Shown here: piece after piece, positions 9,115 through 18,211 of the stretch
Layout: every line of letters starts with the position of its first letter
Numbering within the stretch: position 1 is the stretch's first letter
Assembly (NCBI GenBank): GCA_035516965.1
Contig: DATIZR010000111.1
Span: 1 to 64,000, forward strand
Source: Nitrospirota bacterium
Lineage (GTDB): Bacteria > Nitrospirota > UBA9217
Reading direction: 5' to 3'
DNA length: 64,000 bases
Notes under the pieces: model-generated
The model's input: only the letters and a program-made list of their open reading frames with translations
The model's database searches: none
Told to the model about the DNA's origin: nothing
Program-made: the position numbers and the translations under genes

Positions 9115-10359
9115 TCAGAAAGACAGTCTCTGTTTTTCTGAATTCATTTTCTGTATCTCTCTTGCTACGAACTCCCAGGTCGTCAACTCCTCCGCATCCG
9201 GCGATTTTACGTACTTATACTTGTACTCATCGTAATTATCCCTGGGCCAGTTCGCGTAATCAAAGCTGGTTCCGTTCAACTCGGAGGGGTCGTCTATGTT
9301 GATGGTCTTTGCTCCCAAGGCAGTCTTCATTGCATCCATTGCAGTAGAGAAATGACTATTCTTCATCATTTCCTCGGTTTTTATGATTACGGCCGGCTTG
9401 TTGAAAAGGACCGCAAAACTGACAGCCGTACTGCCATGCAGCAGCACCAGGGAGCTTTTTGCAACGAGTTCGACGGTCTTCCCTTTGATGATCTCACGTT
9501 CCCCGTATATCCCTGACATTTGTTCATAGTGCGAACGGGGATGGGCGGCGATCACGACCTTAAGGCCCGTTTTTTTCTCGATCACATCAAACAACCGGGC
9601 CATGCTCGGGAAATATTTTTCCGGGGTCAGGGGTCTCAGGTTCAATATTGCGAAATCGACATTATGGCATGCGTTTTCGTCGAGGAAAACGCAGGTCCTC
9701 TCGATTGTCCTCTCGGCGGGGCTCGTTTTCCTGATGTAGTGGAGAAAGGTGTCATAATCCAGGGAATGAATCGAGGTCACCCTTTCAGAAGCGACCTTAA
9801 ACCTTCTCAGGTAAGCATCGGCAACCTCTGAATTTCCGCAGAAAATCCGTTCTGGAGAGGCATACAACGCCGTATTTCTTTTCAGGAAGGCGATGATCTT
9901 CCGCACGGCATAACTCGCCAGTTTCTTCGGGTTCAAGGCCGTTTTGATCTTCGTGAACAATCGCTTCGCACGGCCCCTGGTTACCGGTAAGGCGCCTGCC
10001 GAGATCAAGAAGTATTTTGCCCGGTAGCGGCCCAGGACCCTGAATAATTTCTCTGTCTTGAGGTCCGGATCGGCGAAACCCATTATGTAATCTATGAAAA
10101 CAGCACTGGACGCAACGGAACTTACCCGGCGCTCGAAATCCTCATAGGAAGTTATCTTACGGATGAGGTTCCTATCGGCTTCCCGATTGTCTCGACTGCA
10201 TTCCAGGGAGGCAGGGGTCAAGAAAGGGGACAGGTCATAGACCTCGACAGTATACCCCTCTGATCGCAGGTATTCGAAACCCCACTTTTCCTGATCATGG
10301 CTGGATAGGGGGAAGTGTACCAGAAAGATGATTCTTGTTATGCCGGCTCGTGTCACCAA
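9115..10359 (-). CDS. Putative GT-B glycosyltransferase, candidate nonulosonate transferase
   Basis: 414 residues, no confident family by eye. Three motifs resemble those of bacterial sialyltransferases: an acidic FLDENA (225-230), an HP motif in AAHPRS (273-274) and a Ser-Thr motif in LHGSTA (310-311) in the donor-side half. The gene directly follows the nonulosonic acid pathway genes and precedes the flippase, where a transferase that uses a CMP-sugar would be expected. Translation probably starts at TTG 10359 or GTG 10356 (GGAGG upstream), overlapping the SDR stop. The glycosyltransferase call is fair; the donor is inference. A capsule-type surface carbohydrate protein is the main alternative. 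Confidence 0.55.
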   Translation of the reverse strand: MVTRAGITRIIFLVHFPLSSHDQEKWGFEYLRSEGYTVEVYDLSPFLTPASLECSRDNREADRNLIRKITSYEDFERRVSSVASSAVFIDYIMGFADPDLKTEKLFRVLGRYRAKYFLISAGALPVTRGRAKRLFTKIKTALNPKKLASYAVRKIIAFLKRNTALYASPERIFCGNSEVADAYLRRFKVASERVTSIHSLDYDTFLHYIRKTSPAERTIERTCVFLDENACHNVDFAILNLRPLTPEKYFPSMARLFDVIEKKTGLKVVIAAHPRSHYEQMSGIYGEREIIKGKTVELVAKSSLVLLHGSTAVSFAVLFNKPAVIIKTEEMMKNSHFSTAMDAMKTALGAKTINIDDPSELNGTSFDYANWPRDNYDEYKYKYVKSPDAEELTTWEFVAREIQKMNSEKQRLSF

Positions 10360-11180
10360 GCAGTGAGGCCTCCATCGACAATAATGTTCTGGCCACTTAC
10401 ATAGGAGGACGCATCTGAAGCCAAAAAGAGCAACGCTCCGACCATTTCCTCGGCCTCGGCCATGCGCCCCAGCGGGACCCTGGCGCTGTATTTTTCACTG
10501 AAGGTGTTGTTTTGACCTGAGGAGACGCCTCCCGGTGAAAGAGTGTTCGTGCGGACGCCGCGCGGACCCCAGTAGGCTGCGAGATATTTTGTCATGGCGA
10601 TCACAGCGCCTTTTGTCGCCGAGTAGATCAAAGGTGTATTGATGGCGCCGCCAAGTTTCTCGTACCAGGACCCTTCGTATATCCGTTGGTCTGGTCCGAC
10701 CACGCCGTAGATGGAACTGACATTGATGATACTGCCACGGCCCCTGGCCGCCATGGCAGGGCCAAGTTCCCGTATCACCAGGAACATGCCGGTAACATTG
10801 ACCGCCATCACCTGGTTCCAGTCCGCGAGGGTGAACTTGTCGAGGAGAGCGAAGAAACCCGGAGATTTGGCAGCTGCGTTATTGACGAGCACATCTACAT
10901 TCTGATAAAGGCCGTTTATCTGTTTTGCCCAGCGCATTACCGAAGATTCATCACTGAGATCAACGGCTAAACCCGCGGCGGTGACCCCCGTTTTTTCCGT
11001 GATCTCGGCCGCGAGCGTCGCGCAGCTTTCCGCCGAGAGATCGGCAACGATGACCTGTGCACCGGCTTCGGCCAGGCGTCGGCAGTAGAGCGATCCGAGG
11101 ATCCCCGTACCGCCGGTCACGACCGCCGTTTTCCCGGACAGATCAAAGTGATTATGCGGTAAGTCTTTTAAACCCGGCAT
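10353..11180 (-). CDS. SDR oxidoreductase, PtmA-like
   Basis: 275-residue classical short-chain dehydrogenase. It shows the TGGTGILG cofactor motif, NNAA, the catalytic Ser in NVSSIYG, the YSATK Tyr-Lys pair and a C-terminal GQNIIVDGG. Members of this type accompany legionaminic acid genes in Campylobacter (PtmA), where the exact reaction is not firmly settled. Here it sits with a PtmF-like dehydrogenase and an aminotransferase, which suggests keto-sugar chemistry on the precursor. The 5' end overlaps the aminotransferase gene by 29 bases. Confidence 0.82.
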   Translation of the reverse strand: MPGLKDLPHNHFDLSGKTAVVTGGTGILGSLYCRRLAEAGAQVIVADLSAESCATLAAEITEKTGVTAAGLAVDLSDESSVMRWAKQINGLYQNVDVLVNNAAAKSPGFFALLDKFTLADWNQVMAVNVTGMFLVIRELGPAMAARGRGSIINVSSIYGVVGPDQRIYEGSWYEKLGGAINTPLIYSATKGAVIAMTKYLAAYWGPRGVRTNTLSPGGVSSGQNNTFSEKYSARVPLGRMAEAEEMVGALLFLASDASSYVSGQNIIVDGGLTAW

Positions 11181-12468
11181 GAATGACCTCGCCTTTTAAA
11201 GAATCGCGGATAGTACCTGCGTCGAGCGTGCTCTTGATCTTTCCGAAAACCTTGTCAGATGCGGCAATGAACCGGTCGATGATCTCGTCGGTATATGCAG
11301 CGGAAGCGTAGACGGCAGCACCCACGAGAAAGCCCCGTTCCAGCATTTCCTGCGCATACAGGGTTTGTACCGCGAGCGGATCGGCGGCCTTGAACGAGAT
11401 ATGGGTAAGCGGCGGGATCCCTGATATCTGAATATCGATCCCATGCTTGCATGCGATGGTCGTCCATCCCTCGTTGATGCGCTTCCCGGCCTGGACCAGG
11501 CGGGACGGCACATTGTCGTCCTCGATCTTTTTCAACGTCGCAAGCGCTGCCACGAAACCGATCCGCTCTGTCCAGAACGTCGAGCTGATGAAACTTTCCT
11601 GGGCGTGCTCCATCACTTCCCGCCGACCGATAACGGCCGATATGGGAAACCCGTTCCCCAGAGCCTTGCCGAACACCGCGATGTCGGGATTCACTCCATG
11701 GATCAAATGAATTCCGCCGACATTCATGCGGAATCCGGAGGTCACTTCATCAAAAATGAGGACCGCCCCAATCCGGTCGGCAATCCTCCTGACGCCCTGC
11801 AGGAAGCCCGGTGCAGGATCGGATCCCCGCTGCGGCTCCATGATGATCACGCCGATCTCGCCCGGGTGGTTTTCTATGATCCCCTCCAGTTCGTCGATCC
11901 GGTTGTAATTGAAGGGGAGGGCCGTCTCGCGCAACTCACGGGGGACACCTCGGGGCTCGAGTCCCGGAAGCAACTGCCCGTCAAGGTTTGAGGCATTGCC
12001 CAGGTTCGCGGCCAAGTACCAGTCGTGCCAGCCGTGATAGCCGCAAAAGGCGACCTTTGCCTTTCCGCTGGCGGCCCGTGCGATCCTCACGGCCACGGCG
12101 CATGCTTCGCCGCCGGTCCTTGCAAATCGTGCCATCGAGGACCACGGATGAAGGCTGATCAGGCGTTCGGCCAGTGTTACCTCCTCGAAGCAGTTCAACG
12201 AGCTCATGGAGCCGTCGCGGACGGCCTGGTGTACGGCGTCGTTCACGCGCTCATCGGCATATCCGAGAATGCAGGAACCGACACCCATTTGGGCGAAATC
12301 GTAATATTTGTTCCCGTCCAAGTCCCAGAGCTCGCAGCCTTTCGCCTTGGTATAGTAGGACGGCCAAAGGCCCGGAAGGAACTTCTCACTTCTCTTCGAA
12401 AGAAGCTGGCCTCCGCCAGGGATGATCGTTTTCGCCCTTTTCCATAGTTCCGGCCCTTTTGAGGTCAT
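11152..12468 (-). CDS. Class III PLP aminotransferase (glutamate-1-semialdehyde aminomutase-like)
   Basis: About 438 residues. Recognisable parts are GCELWDLDGNKYYDF, TGGEACAVAVRIARA, the YHGWHDWY motif, LIFDEVTSGFR and the PLP-lysine region VFGKALGNGFP. The fold is that of HemL and related sugar or cyclitol aminotransferases, but the position inside a nonulosonic acid operon argues for an aminosugar substrate rather than tetrapyrrole synthesis. The start at 12468 overlaps the cytidylyltransferase stop as ATGA. LegC supplies the pathway's own 4-aminotransferase, so this is an additional amination step. Confidence 0.85.
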   Translation of the reverse strand: MTSKGPELWKRAKTIIPGGGQLLSKRSEKFLPGLWPSYYTKAKGCELWDLDGNKYYDFAQMGVGSCILGYADERVNDAVHQAVRDGSMSSLNCFEEVTLAERLISLHPWSSMARFARTGGEACAVAVRIARAASGKAKVAFCGYHGWHDWYLAANLGNASNLDGQLLPGLEPRGVPRELRETALPFNYNRIDELEGIIENHPGEIGVIIMEPQRGSDPAPGFLQGVRRIADRIGAVLIFDEVTSGFRMNVGGIHLIHGVNPDIAVFGKALGNGFPISAVIGRREVMEHAQESFISSTFWTERIGFVAALATLKKIEDDNVPSRLVQAGKRINEGWTTIACKHGIDIQISGIPPLTHISFKAADPLAVQTLYAQEMLERGFLVGAAVYASAAYTDEIIDRFIAASDKVFGKIKSTLDAGTIRDSLKGEVIHAGFKRLTA

Positions 12469-13259
12469 GATGATTTCCCTTTCACGGGATTCCCGGCGGG
12501 AGATCCCTTTTGTTCCTCTTCCTGAAGACGGTAAAAGTTGTCCCAATATTGCTTCGTGATCACGTGGTTGATCAGGAAAAGCTTTTTTTCAAGAACGATG
12601 TTCACGATCCCCGAATCGTGCTCGGTGTAAGCGGCATCACCGAGCGAATCGATGACCGAGCTGAAAAATTGAAGGTCTTCAGGGTAGTCCAAGGTGAACC
12701 GGAGCGCCGAATCCTGGACAGGAAATGCGATCTCGATGTCCGTCAGCTTTCTACTGTCGAAGATGCGGCCCCAGCCGGTTTCGAGGGTATCGTCGAGATG
12801 CCCCTCGAGCGAGGTTCCGAGAAAAATCGTGGTATAGCCCATGGAATTCATTCCAAACGGGAGCCCGGTCGTTCTGACGTAGCTCGAGCCCTGCAATAAC
12901 CGTTGATACACGGCGCGCATCCCTTCAACGGAGCAGAGAATGTCGTCGCCGTCAACGGCGATGATCGCGTCAAGAAGATGCGCGCGCGCTGTTTCCAGAT
13001 GACGGAGTGGAATATTGTTCTTGCAACCGTAATGAACTACTGCGCCTTCTGCAGAGAACCGCTCGAATTCCTGGTTTTCCGGCTCATTCGATGTCGCTAT
13101 GATGAGCTGCACCCGTCCCGATCGCATCTCGTCTGCAAATTCCATCCTGATCCGCGCAAGCAGGTAATGGAGGATCGGTTGTTCTCTTACCGGCAGGAGA
13201 TGTTTGTTTTGTAGCCTCGTCGAACCGAGCCGCGCAGTGATCAGGATCCCGATCTTCAT
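12465..13259 (-). CDS. Cytidylyltransferase, probable CMP-nonulosonate synthetase
   Basis: 264 residues of the CTP_transf_3 (NeuA/SpsF) type, with the N-terminal ITARLGSTRLQNKHLLPV nucleotide-binding loop and a VDGDD metal-binding segment. In this setting it is expected to activate the nonulosonic acid as its CMP form, as PtmB/LegF do in Campylobacter. The sequence is closer in style to SpsF than to classical NeuA, so activation of another sugar acid cannot be excluded. ATGA overlaps join it to the gene on each side. Confidence 0.75.
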   Translation of the reverse strand: MKIGILITARLGSTRLQNKHLLPVREQPILHYLLARIRMEFADEMRSGRVQLIIATSNEPENQEFERFSAEGAVVHYGCKNNIPLRHLETARAHLLDAIIAVDGDDILCSVEGMRAVYQRLLQGSSYVRTTGLPFGMNSMGYTTIFLGTSLEGHLDDTLETGWGRIFDSRKLTDIEIAFPVQDSALRFTLDYPEDLQFFSSVIDSLGDAAYTEHDSGIVNIVLEKKLFLINHVITKQYWDNFYRLQEEEQKGSPAGNPVKGKSS

Positions 13260-14272
13260 CCGGCAACCTCTACGGAGGCGGCCGCCTTGTCGGACCGTTC
13301 TATTGCATACAGGAGAGCGAGCACGCGCTGATCATCTTCGAGGGAATTGATGAACTCCTTCTTTCCCCGGACAGCATCTATGAAGTCCCGGAGCTCGTCG
13401 ATATACATGTTCTCTCCGATATTGGCATTGTACCCGGCTTCCGCCTGCTTCATTTCATAGGGAAGCACGGTCCATCGTGAAACAGCGGGATCGAACAGGG
13501 AGATGTGGTTCTTGTCCCAGTCCCAGACAAGCTGCTGCCTGTCTCCGTTGATCAATAATCTTCTCGTAGCGTGACGTGAAACGACATCTACGGTTACCGT
13601 GGCCAGGAAACCGTCATAATCGAGAAGGAAGTTGTACGTATCATCGATCGATTCCGCCCCGGGGATCCTGATTGTCTTCCTGACGTTGCCGAAGACCCTT
13701 CGCGGGAAACCGAACAGTTTGGTGACCCAGGTCAGTTCAAAGGGGACGATCTCGCGGGCCCCCCCGGTCGATGGGTTCGAGACGTAGTAGTCGGACACCT
13801 TTTCATAGGTATGCCAGTCGGGCAGATACTGGCCGGAATGCAGCATGATGTTCGAGATTTTGCCGAGCTGTCCGGAACGGATGACCGCTGCTATCTGCGT
13901 GATGGCGGGATGAAACAGCAGGGTAGCGGAAGGGGCGGCAACGATCCGGCGGCCCCGCAGCTTCTTCCGTATCTCCTCCAGATCGGTGTCCACCACACTC
14001 GCTTCCACGAAGAAATGAAGGCCGTGCTCGATGGCTAGTTTCATATAGAGGTGGTGGACGTCGGGCGGAACGGATATGATGAGGCAGTCCGGTTTTACGG
14101 CGGCGAGCGCTTCCTGGAAGTCCGCATAGACAGCGATCCCGTATTTCTCCTCTACTTCCGTCCTTCGGTCGGATCGAACATCTAATCCGCCGATTGCTCC
14201 GTACCCCAGCGCTTTCAGGCACCTGATGCGACGTTTCCCCATGGAGCCCAGACCGGCCACAAGAAAATTCAT
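13256..14272 (-). CDS. Gfo/Idh/MocA-family dehydrogenase, PtmF-like
   Basis: 338 residues with an N-terminal Rossmann motif (VAGLGSMGKRRIRCL) and the typical C-terminal beta-sheet domain. A conserved-looking SVPPDVHH and an EASV segment stand where other family members have the conserved EKP lysine motif; here the lysine is not obvious (FFVEASVV). The gene overlaps the cytidylyltransferase start by ATGA and lies 24 bases after the nucleotidyltransferase. A PtmF-type role in making the GDP-sugar precursor is inferred from context. Confidence 0.75.
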   Translation of the reverse strand: MNFLVAGLGSMGKRRIRCLKALGYGAIGGLDVRSDRRTEVEEKYGIAVYADFQEALAAVKPDCLIISVPPDVHHLYMKLAIEHGLHFFVEASVVDTDLEEIRKKLRGRRIVAAPSATLLFHPAITQIAAVIRSGQLGKISNIMLHSGQYLPDWHTYEKVSDYYVSNPSTGGAREIVPFELTWVTKLFGFPRRVFGNVRKTIRIPGAESIDDTYNFLLDYDGFLATVTVDVVSRHATRRLLINGDRQQLVWDWDKNHISLFDPAVSRWTVLPYEMKQAEAGYNANIGENMYIDELRDFIDAVRGKKEFINSLEDDQRVLALLYAIERSDKAAASVEVAG

Positions 14273-14296
14273 GGTAGTTGTCCCCGTTCTTCGCAG

Positions 14297-15343
14297 TTAG
14301 AAGTTTCTGTTGTACTCCCCGTTGGCCTTTTCAAAATCATCAATGCGTCCGATGTCGATCCAATACTCCCTGATTGGGAAGACGGCGGTTTCTTTGTTCT
14401 GCCTGATCAATTCCTGGAAAAGGTCCGGCATGTCGAAGTATCGGTTCTTCGGTACGAGAGCCACCACTTCGGGATCAAATACATAGATGCCGGCGCTCAC
14501 AAAGAAATGATGAATCGGCTTTTCTTCGATGCCTGCCAGCCGGTGTTTGTCGATGGTTACGACCCCGTAGGGTACCTGGTAATCGTAGTCGCGTACGCAC
14601 ATTGTTGCTTTGGCATTGTGTTCCTTATGAAAGTCAAGTAACTGATGGAAATTGAGCCGGGTCAGCAGATCGCCGTTCATGATGATGACCGGTTTTTTCA
14701 ACTCATCCGCCAGCAATGTTAACGCACCCGCAGTTCCTAACGGCGCTTTTTCGCGAAGGTAGGTCAGCCCAACCCCCCACCGGGAACCATCTCCAAAATA
14801 TTCTTCGATCATTTCCGCTTTGTAATTAACCGATATGTAAAATTTTCTGAATCCCTGATCTATGAAGTTCTCGAGGATGATCTCAAGGATCGGCTTGCTG
14901 CCGACCTTCAGGAGGGGCTTCGGGCAGTCATCCGTTAAAGGCCGCAAACGGCTTCCTACGCCTCCTGCCATGATGACCACGACGTTATCCGGCTGCTTTC
15001 CCCGGATCAGTTCATCCAGTATCTCGATCCCAACGACGCGGCCTTCCTCATCAACGATCGGGATCTGATGAAAACTTTTGCTCTTCATCAGGGCAAGGAC
15101 CGTTTCGCGGTTCTCGTGCGACCTCACGGTGGTCGGGTGGGCATTCATGATCTTCTCTACGGTATCATCGAGCGATAAGCCCCGAAGGAGGCCGCGCCGG
15201 ATGTCCCCGTCAGTGACGGTGCCGACGAGACGACCGTTCTCATCGACCGCAACCGCGATCTGCAGAGCCCCGAGATCGATCGTTTCAATCGTCTTTCGGA
15301 TGGAGGACGAGACTGGAACAAGCACTTTTTTCCATTCTTTCAT
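14297..15343 (-). CDS. CBS-domain sugar nucleotidyltransferase, PtmE-like
   Basis: 348 residues. The first about 115 form two CBS domains (GTVTDGDIRRGLL and the IPIVDEEGRVVG repeat); the rest is a nucleotidyltransferase with MAGGVGSRLRPLTDDCPKPLL and a MNGDLL metal site. PtmE of Campylobacter has this architecture and makes GDP-GlcNAc for legionaminic acid synthesis; the same is inferred here. The CBS pair suggests nucleotide-responsive control. The start at 15343 has GGAAGGTGG upstream and overlaps the acetyltransferase stop as ATGA. Confidence 0.82.
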   Translation of the reverse strand: MKEWKKVLVPVSSSIRKTIETIDLGALQIAVAVDENGRLVGTVTDGDIRRGLLRGLSLDDTVEKIMNAHPTTVRSHENRETVLALMKSKSFHQIPIVDEEGRVVGIEILDELIRGKQPDNVVVIMAGGVGSRLRPLTDDCPKPLLKVGSKPILEIILENFIDQGFRKFYISVNYKAEMIEEYFGDGSRWGVGLTYLREKAPLGTAGALTLLADELKKPVIIMNGDLLTRLNFHQLLDFHKEHNAKATMCVRDYDYQVPYGVVTIDKHRLAGIEEKPIHHFFVSAGIYVFDPEVVALVPKNRYFDMPDLFQELIRQNKETAVFPIREYWIDIGRIDDFEKANGEYNRNF

Positions 15344-15978
15344 TGCTGTACCACCTTCCCGGGCACACCCCATACCGTTACGCCTTCCGGAACGTCGGTC
15401 AACACGACCGAACCAGCACCAACAATACTGTTTCTGCCGATGCGAATCCCTTGAACCACTGTCGCCCCAGTCCCGATATGAGATCCTTCCTCAACGCTGA
15501 CCCCTCCGGAAAGGGTGACTCCCGGAGCAATATGGACATGGTCCCCGATCGAACAGTCATGGTCTACGGAAGCCCTCGTATTGATGATCGTATTCCGACC
15601 AATCGTAGTACCTGATTGGATCACTACGCCCGCCATGACCTGAACTCCTTCCGAGAGAAGCACCTCCGCACCGATTACTGCCGAGGGATGAACCACATTC
15701 ATAAAGCCGTATCCTCTGGCCTTGAATCGTTCGAATAGCCGTCTCCTGCCCGCAGATTCCCCGATCGAGCCCACACCGTTCGCGAGTCTGACCATTTCCG
15801 GTCCATTGCTCAGCAGGACCTCATCGCCCCCCAGGACCCGGACCCCGAGAACGCTTGACCCGTGTTTTGCGTGATCAGGATCGGTAATACCCGAGAGCTG
15901 CACGCCCATTCTGAGAAGGGTATCGATCAGCACCTTCGCATGACCGCCTGCGCCCAGTATGATGACGGGTTGGGTCAT
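15340..15978 (-). CDS. NeuD/LegH-family sugar O- or N-acyltransferase
   Basis: 212 residues: an N-terminal Rossmann-like part (VIILGAGGHAKVLIDTL) followed by left-handed beta-helix hexapeptide repeats with the trimeric acyltransferase pattern (GTTIGRNTIINTRASVDHDCSIGDHVHIAPG). PglD, NeuD and LegH share this layout and acetylate aminosugar intermediates or the finished sugar acid. In this operon it probably N-acetylates the 4-amino group made by LegC. It overlaps neighbours on both sides by ATGA. Confidence 0.85.
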   Translation of the reverse strand: MTQPVIILGAGGHAKVLIDTLLRMGVQLSGITDPDHAKHGSSVLGVRVLGGDEVLLSNGPEMVRLANGVGSIGESAGRRRLFERFKARGYGFMNVVHPSAVIGAEVLLSEGVQVMAGVVIQSGTTIGRNTIINTRASVDHDCSIGDHVHIAPGVTLSGGVSVEEGSHIGTGATVVQGIRIGRNSIVGAGSVVLTDVPEGVTVWGVPGKVVQQ

Positions 15979-17063
15979 ATACCTACCATCTCATCCTTGT
16001 GATAGTCCCTGTCGGCTTTTTTGCCGAGCATTTCCCAGTACCGGAGCGGGGACAAACCGTTACCCGGCCGTTTGCAGGTCAAGTTTTCCGGCGTCAAGGC
16101 CTCGCCTCTTTTTATATTCCGCGCGGCCATAAGGCTTCGCCGGGCTACAACAAAATTCTTCTCTTCGCCGGGTGCCGGCTTCTTCTCGCCCGACCCGAGG
16201 GTCAGCTCAACGTCCCGAATCGCCCGTACCATTGCTCTGAGCTCGCGGGGCTCCAGGGACGCCTTGTGGTCGGGGCCGGGAAGTTCCCGGTTTAAGGTGA
16301 AATGTTTCTCTATGACGGCTGCGCCCCGGGCAGCGGCTGCTATCGGGACGATTATGCCCTGTGTATGGTCGGAATATCCGACGGGAAGCCCGAAGGCCTC
16401 TCGCATTATTTCCATGGCGCAAAGGTTCACGTCTGCGAGGGGGGCAGGATACTCGGTCGTGCAGTGCAGGAGTATGACCCGTTCTTTCAGGCTTCGCTGG
16501 CCCTTGGGGGAAGAAAGGGCGGCCTTAAAAGCCTTTTGCGATGGTTTTTCTTTTTTGACCGTGTACCCGAAGGCAATAACTCCCAGCGCCGCCTTGATAT
16601 CCGCCAGGGTGCTCATACCCGTAGAGAGAATGATAGGCAGGCCCGTCTGCGCTGCACTGAGGAGGAGCGGGCCATTCGTGATCTCGCCCGAAGGCAGCTT
16701 GAGCATCGGCACCTTGATCCTCGCTGCCAGCAGGTCTACGCTGTCCCCGTCGAAGGGCGTGGAAAGGAACTGGATTCCCCTCTTCCGGCAATGATTGGCA
16801 AGGACCCGGTGCGCTGCCTCGTCGAGCTCCAGTTTTTTGAGCATTTCCCGCTGCGATTCTGTTGTACCGGTCGCGGCTTTCTGGTAATCGGCTTTGGGAG
16901 CCGTACTGCTGACGAGCTCGTCGGCCTTGAACGTCTGGAACTTGACCGCATCGGCGCCGGCATCAGCGGCCGCGTCGATGAGCTTTTTGGCCATCTCGAG
17001 CGAACCGCCGTGGTTTACCCCTGCTTCGGCGATGATATAAGTGCGCTGTATGCTCATGGTCAC
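15975..17063 (-). CDS. neuB: N-acetylneuraminate/legionaminate synthase (NeuB/LegI)
   Basis: 362 residues with an N-terminal TIM-barrel synthase domain (AEAGVNHGGS, DAVKFQTFKADELV, STGMSTLADI, the GYSDHTQG motif and EKHFTLNRELPGPDH) and a C-terminal SAF domain (RRSLMAARNIKRGEALTPENL) typical of sialic acid synthases. It condenses an N-acetylated hexosamine derivative with phosphoenolpyruvate to the nine-carbon acid. The start is GTG 17063 or ATG 17057. The GTG overlaps the epimerase stop as GTGA. Substrate choice between legionaminic acid and neuraminic acid follows from the LegB/LegC neighbours. Confidence 0.93.
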   Translation of the reverse strand: MTMSIQRTYIIAEAGVNHGGSLEMAKKLIDAAADAGADAVKFQTFKADELVSSTAPKADYQKAATGTTESQREMLKKLELDEAAHRVLANHCRKRGIQFLSTPFDGDSVDLLAARIKVPMLKLPSGEITNGPLLLSAAQTGLPIILSTGMSTLADIKAALGVIAFGYTVKKEKPSQKAFKAALSSPKGQRSLKERVILLHCTTEYPAPLADVNLCAMEIMREAFGLPVGYSDHTQGIIVPIAAAARGAAVIEKHFTLNRELPGPDHKASLEPRELRAMVRAIRDVELTLGSGEKKPAPGEEKNFVVARRSLMAARNIKRGEALTPENLTCKRPGNGLSPLRYWEMLGKKADRDYHKDEMVGI

Positions 17064-18211
17064 AGGTCGAAGAACCTCTTCTTTAGGAGCTTGGCATAGT
17101 CTGGGGTCGCCTTGAGTGCTGCGACGATGCGCTGTGCGCTGTTGCCCTTATCGTAGGGGTTTACCGCATCGGAGCAGTCTTTCGTGAAGGCCTCCCGCAT
17201 AGCTCGCTCGATGTCCGACGCTTCGGGCCGGCAACTGATCACCGATGATGCCTGTAGCCGCCCTTTCTGGCGGTCGCCGATATTGACGGTCGGCTTCCTG
17301 AACGAGGGCACTTCATAGAGCCCGCTTGAGGAGTTGCCTACGACGGCGTCCATCTGGGCCACGCAGCTTAAGTAGCGGACCTGGCCGAGGGAAGCGAAGG
17401 CCTTTGCCCGGGGCCTGGCAGCGGTATATTCTTCGATCAAGGCGCTGATAGTGTTTCCTTCGGGGTCTGCGTTCGGGAGCGTGAAGATGATACCCACTTC
17501 ATCTCCCAGTCGGTCGAGGGCCGTGAGCAGTTCCCGGAACTGCGTTCCGGCAGGCTGGGCGTCGAGAGTCGCCGGATGGAACGTGACAAGAAGATTACGC
17601 TTCCGGAACGTGAATCCCAGCTCTCGTTCGAGCGCCGCCCGGTCCAGGAGCTCCTTCTTGATCGCATCGATACCCCCCGGACTCCCGAAATTGTAGATAT
17701 GCGCCGGGTCCTCGCCGAGTTGTCGCACCCGCCGGGCAGCCGCTTCGTTGGTTACGAAGTGGATGTGCGACATCTTGGTGATGCTGTGTCGGATGGCCTC
17801 GTCGAAGGAGCCTTCGGTGGTGTCACCTCCGGCGATGTGCGCCATCGGGATTTTCGCGATCATAGCCGACTGCGCAGCGGCGAGGATCTCAAACCGGTCT
17901 CCCAGCACGAGCAGGAGATCAGGCTGGAGGCGGTCGAGTGCTTCGGCGAATCCCTTGACGCCCCGACCGAGAGACCTGGTCACATCAGAGGGGGTGTCGC
18001 CGGTCAACTCCATGTCCACCTTCGCATCAATCGTAAAACCGTCCGCTTCTATGCTCTTGTAGGTCAGTCCGAACTGCGGGGCAAGGTGCATGCCTGTCGC
18101 GATCACCTGCAACCGAAAGGACGGCTCCTGCCGGATCTTTTTCATTACGGGGGTCAGAAGGTCATAGTCAGCGCGAGAGCCGGTGACGGCACATATCTTA
18201 CGTTGTAGCAT
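17060..18211 (-). CDS. neuC: Hydrolysing UDP/GDP-sugar 2-epimerase (NeuC/LegG)
   Basis: About 383 residues of the epimerase_2 family: TGSRADYDLLTPV at the N-terminus, LVLGDRFEIL, HIAGGDTTEGSFDEAIRHSITKM, and the C-terminal VGNSSSGLYEVPSF with NIGDRQKGRL. The enzyme inverts C2 and releases the nucleotide, giving the free sugar for the NeuB-type synthase. ATG 18211 is preferred (AGGTG upstream); GTG 18220 is possible. The 5' end lies within the last codons of legC. Confidence 0.92.
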   Translation of the reverse strand: MLQRKICAVTGSRADYDLLTPVMKKIRQEPSFRLQVIATGMHLAPQFGLTYKSIEADGFTIDAKVDMELTGDTPSDVTRSLGRGVKGFAEALDRLQPDLLLVLGDRFEILAAAQSAMIAKIPMAHIAGGDTTEGSFDEAIRHSITKMSHIHFVTNEAAARRVRQLGEDPAHIYNFGSPGGIDAIKKELLDRAALERELGFTFRKRNLLVTFHPATLDAQPAGTQFRELLTALDRLGDEVGIIFTLPNADPEGNTISALIEEYTAARPRAKAFASLGQVRYLSCVAQMDAVVGNSSSGLYEVPSFRKPTVNIGDRQKGRLQASSVISCRPEASDIERAMREAFTKDCSDAVNPYDKGNSAQRIVAALKATPDYAKLLKKRFFDL

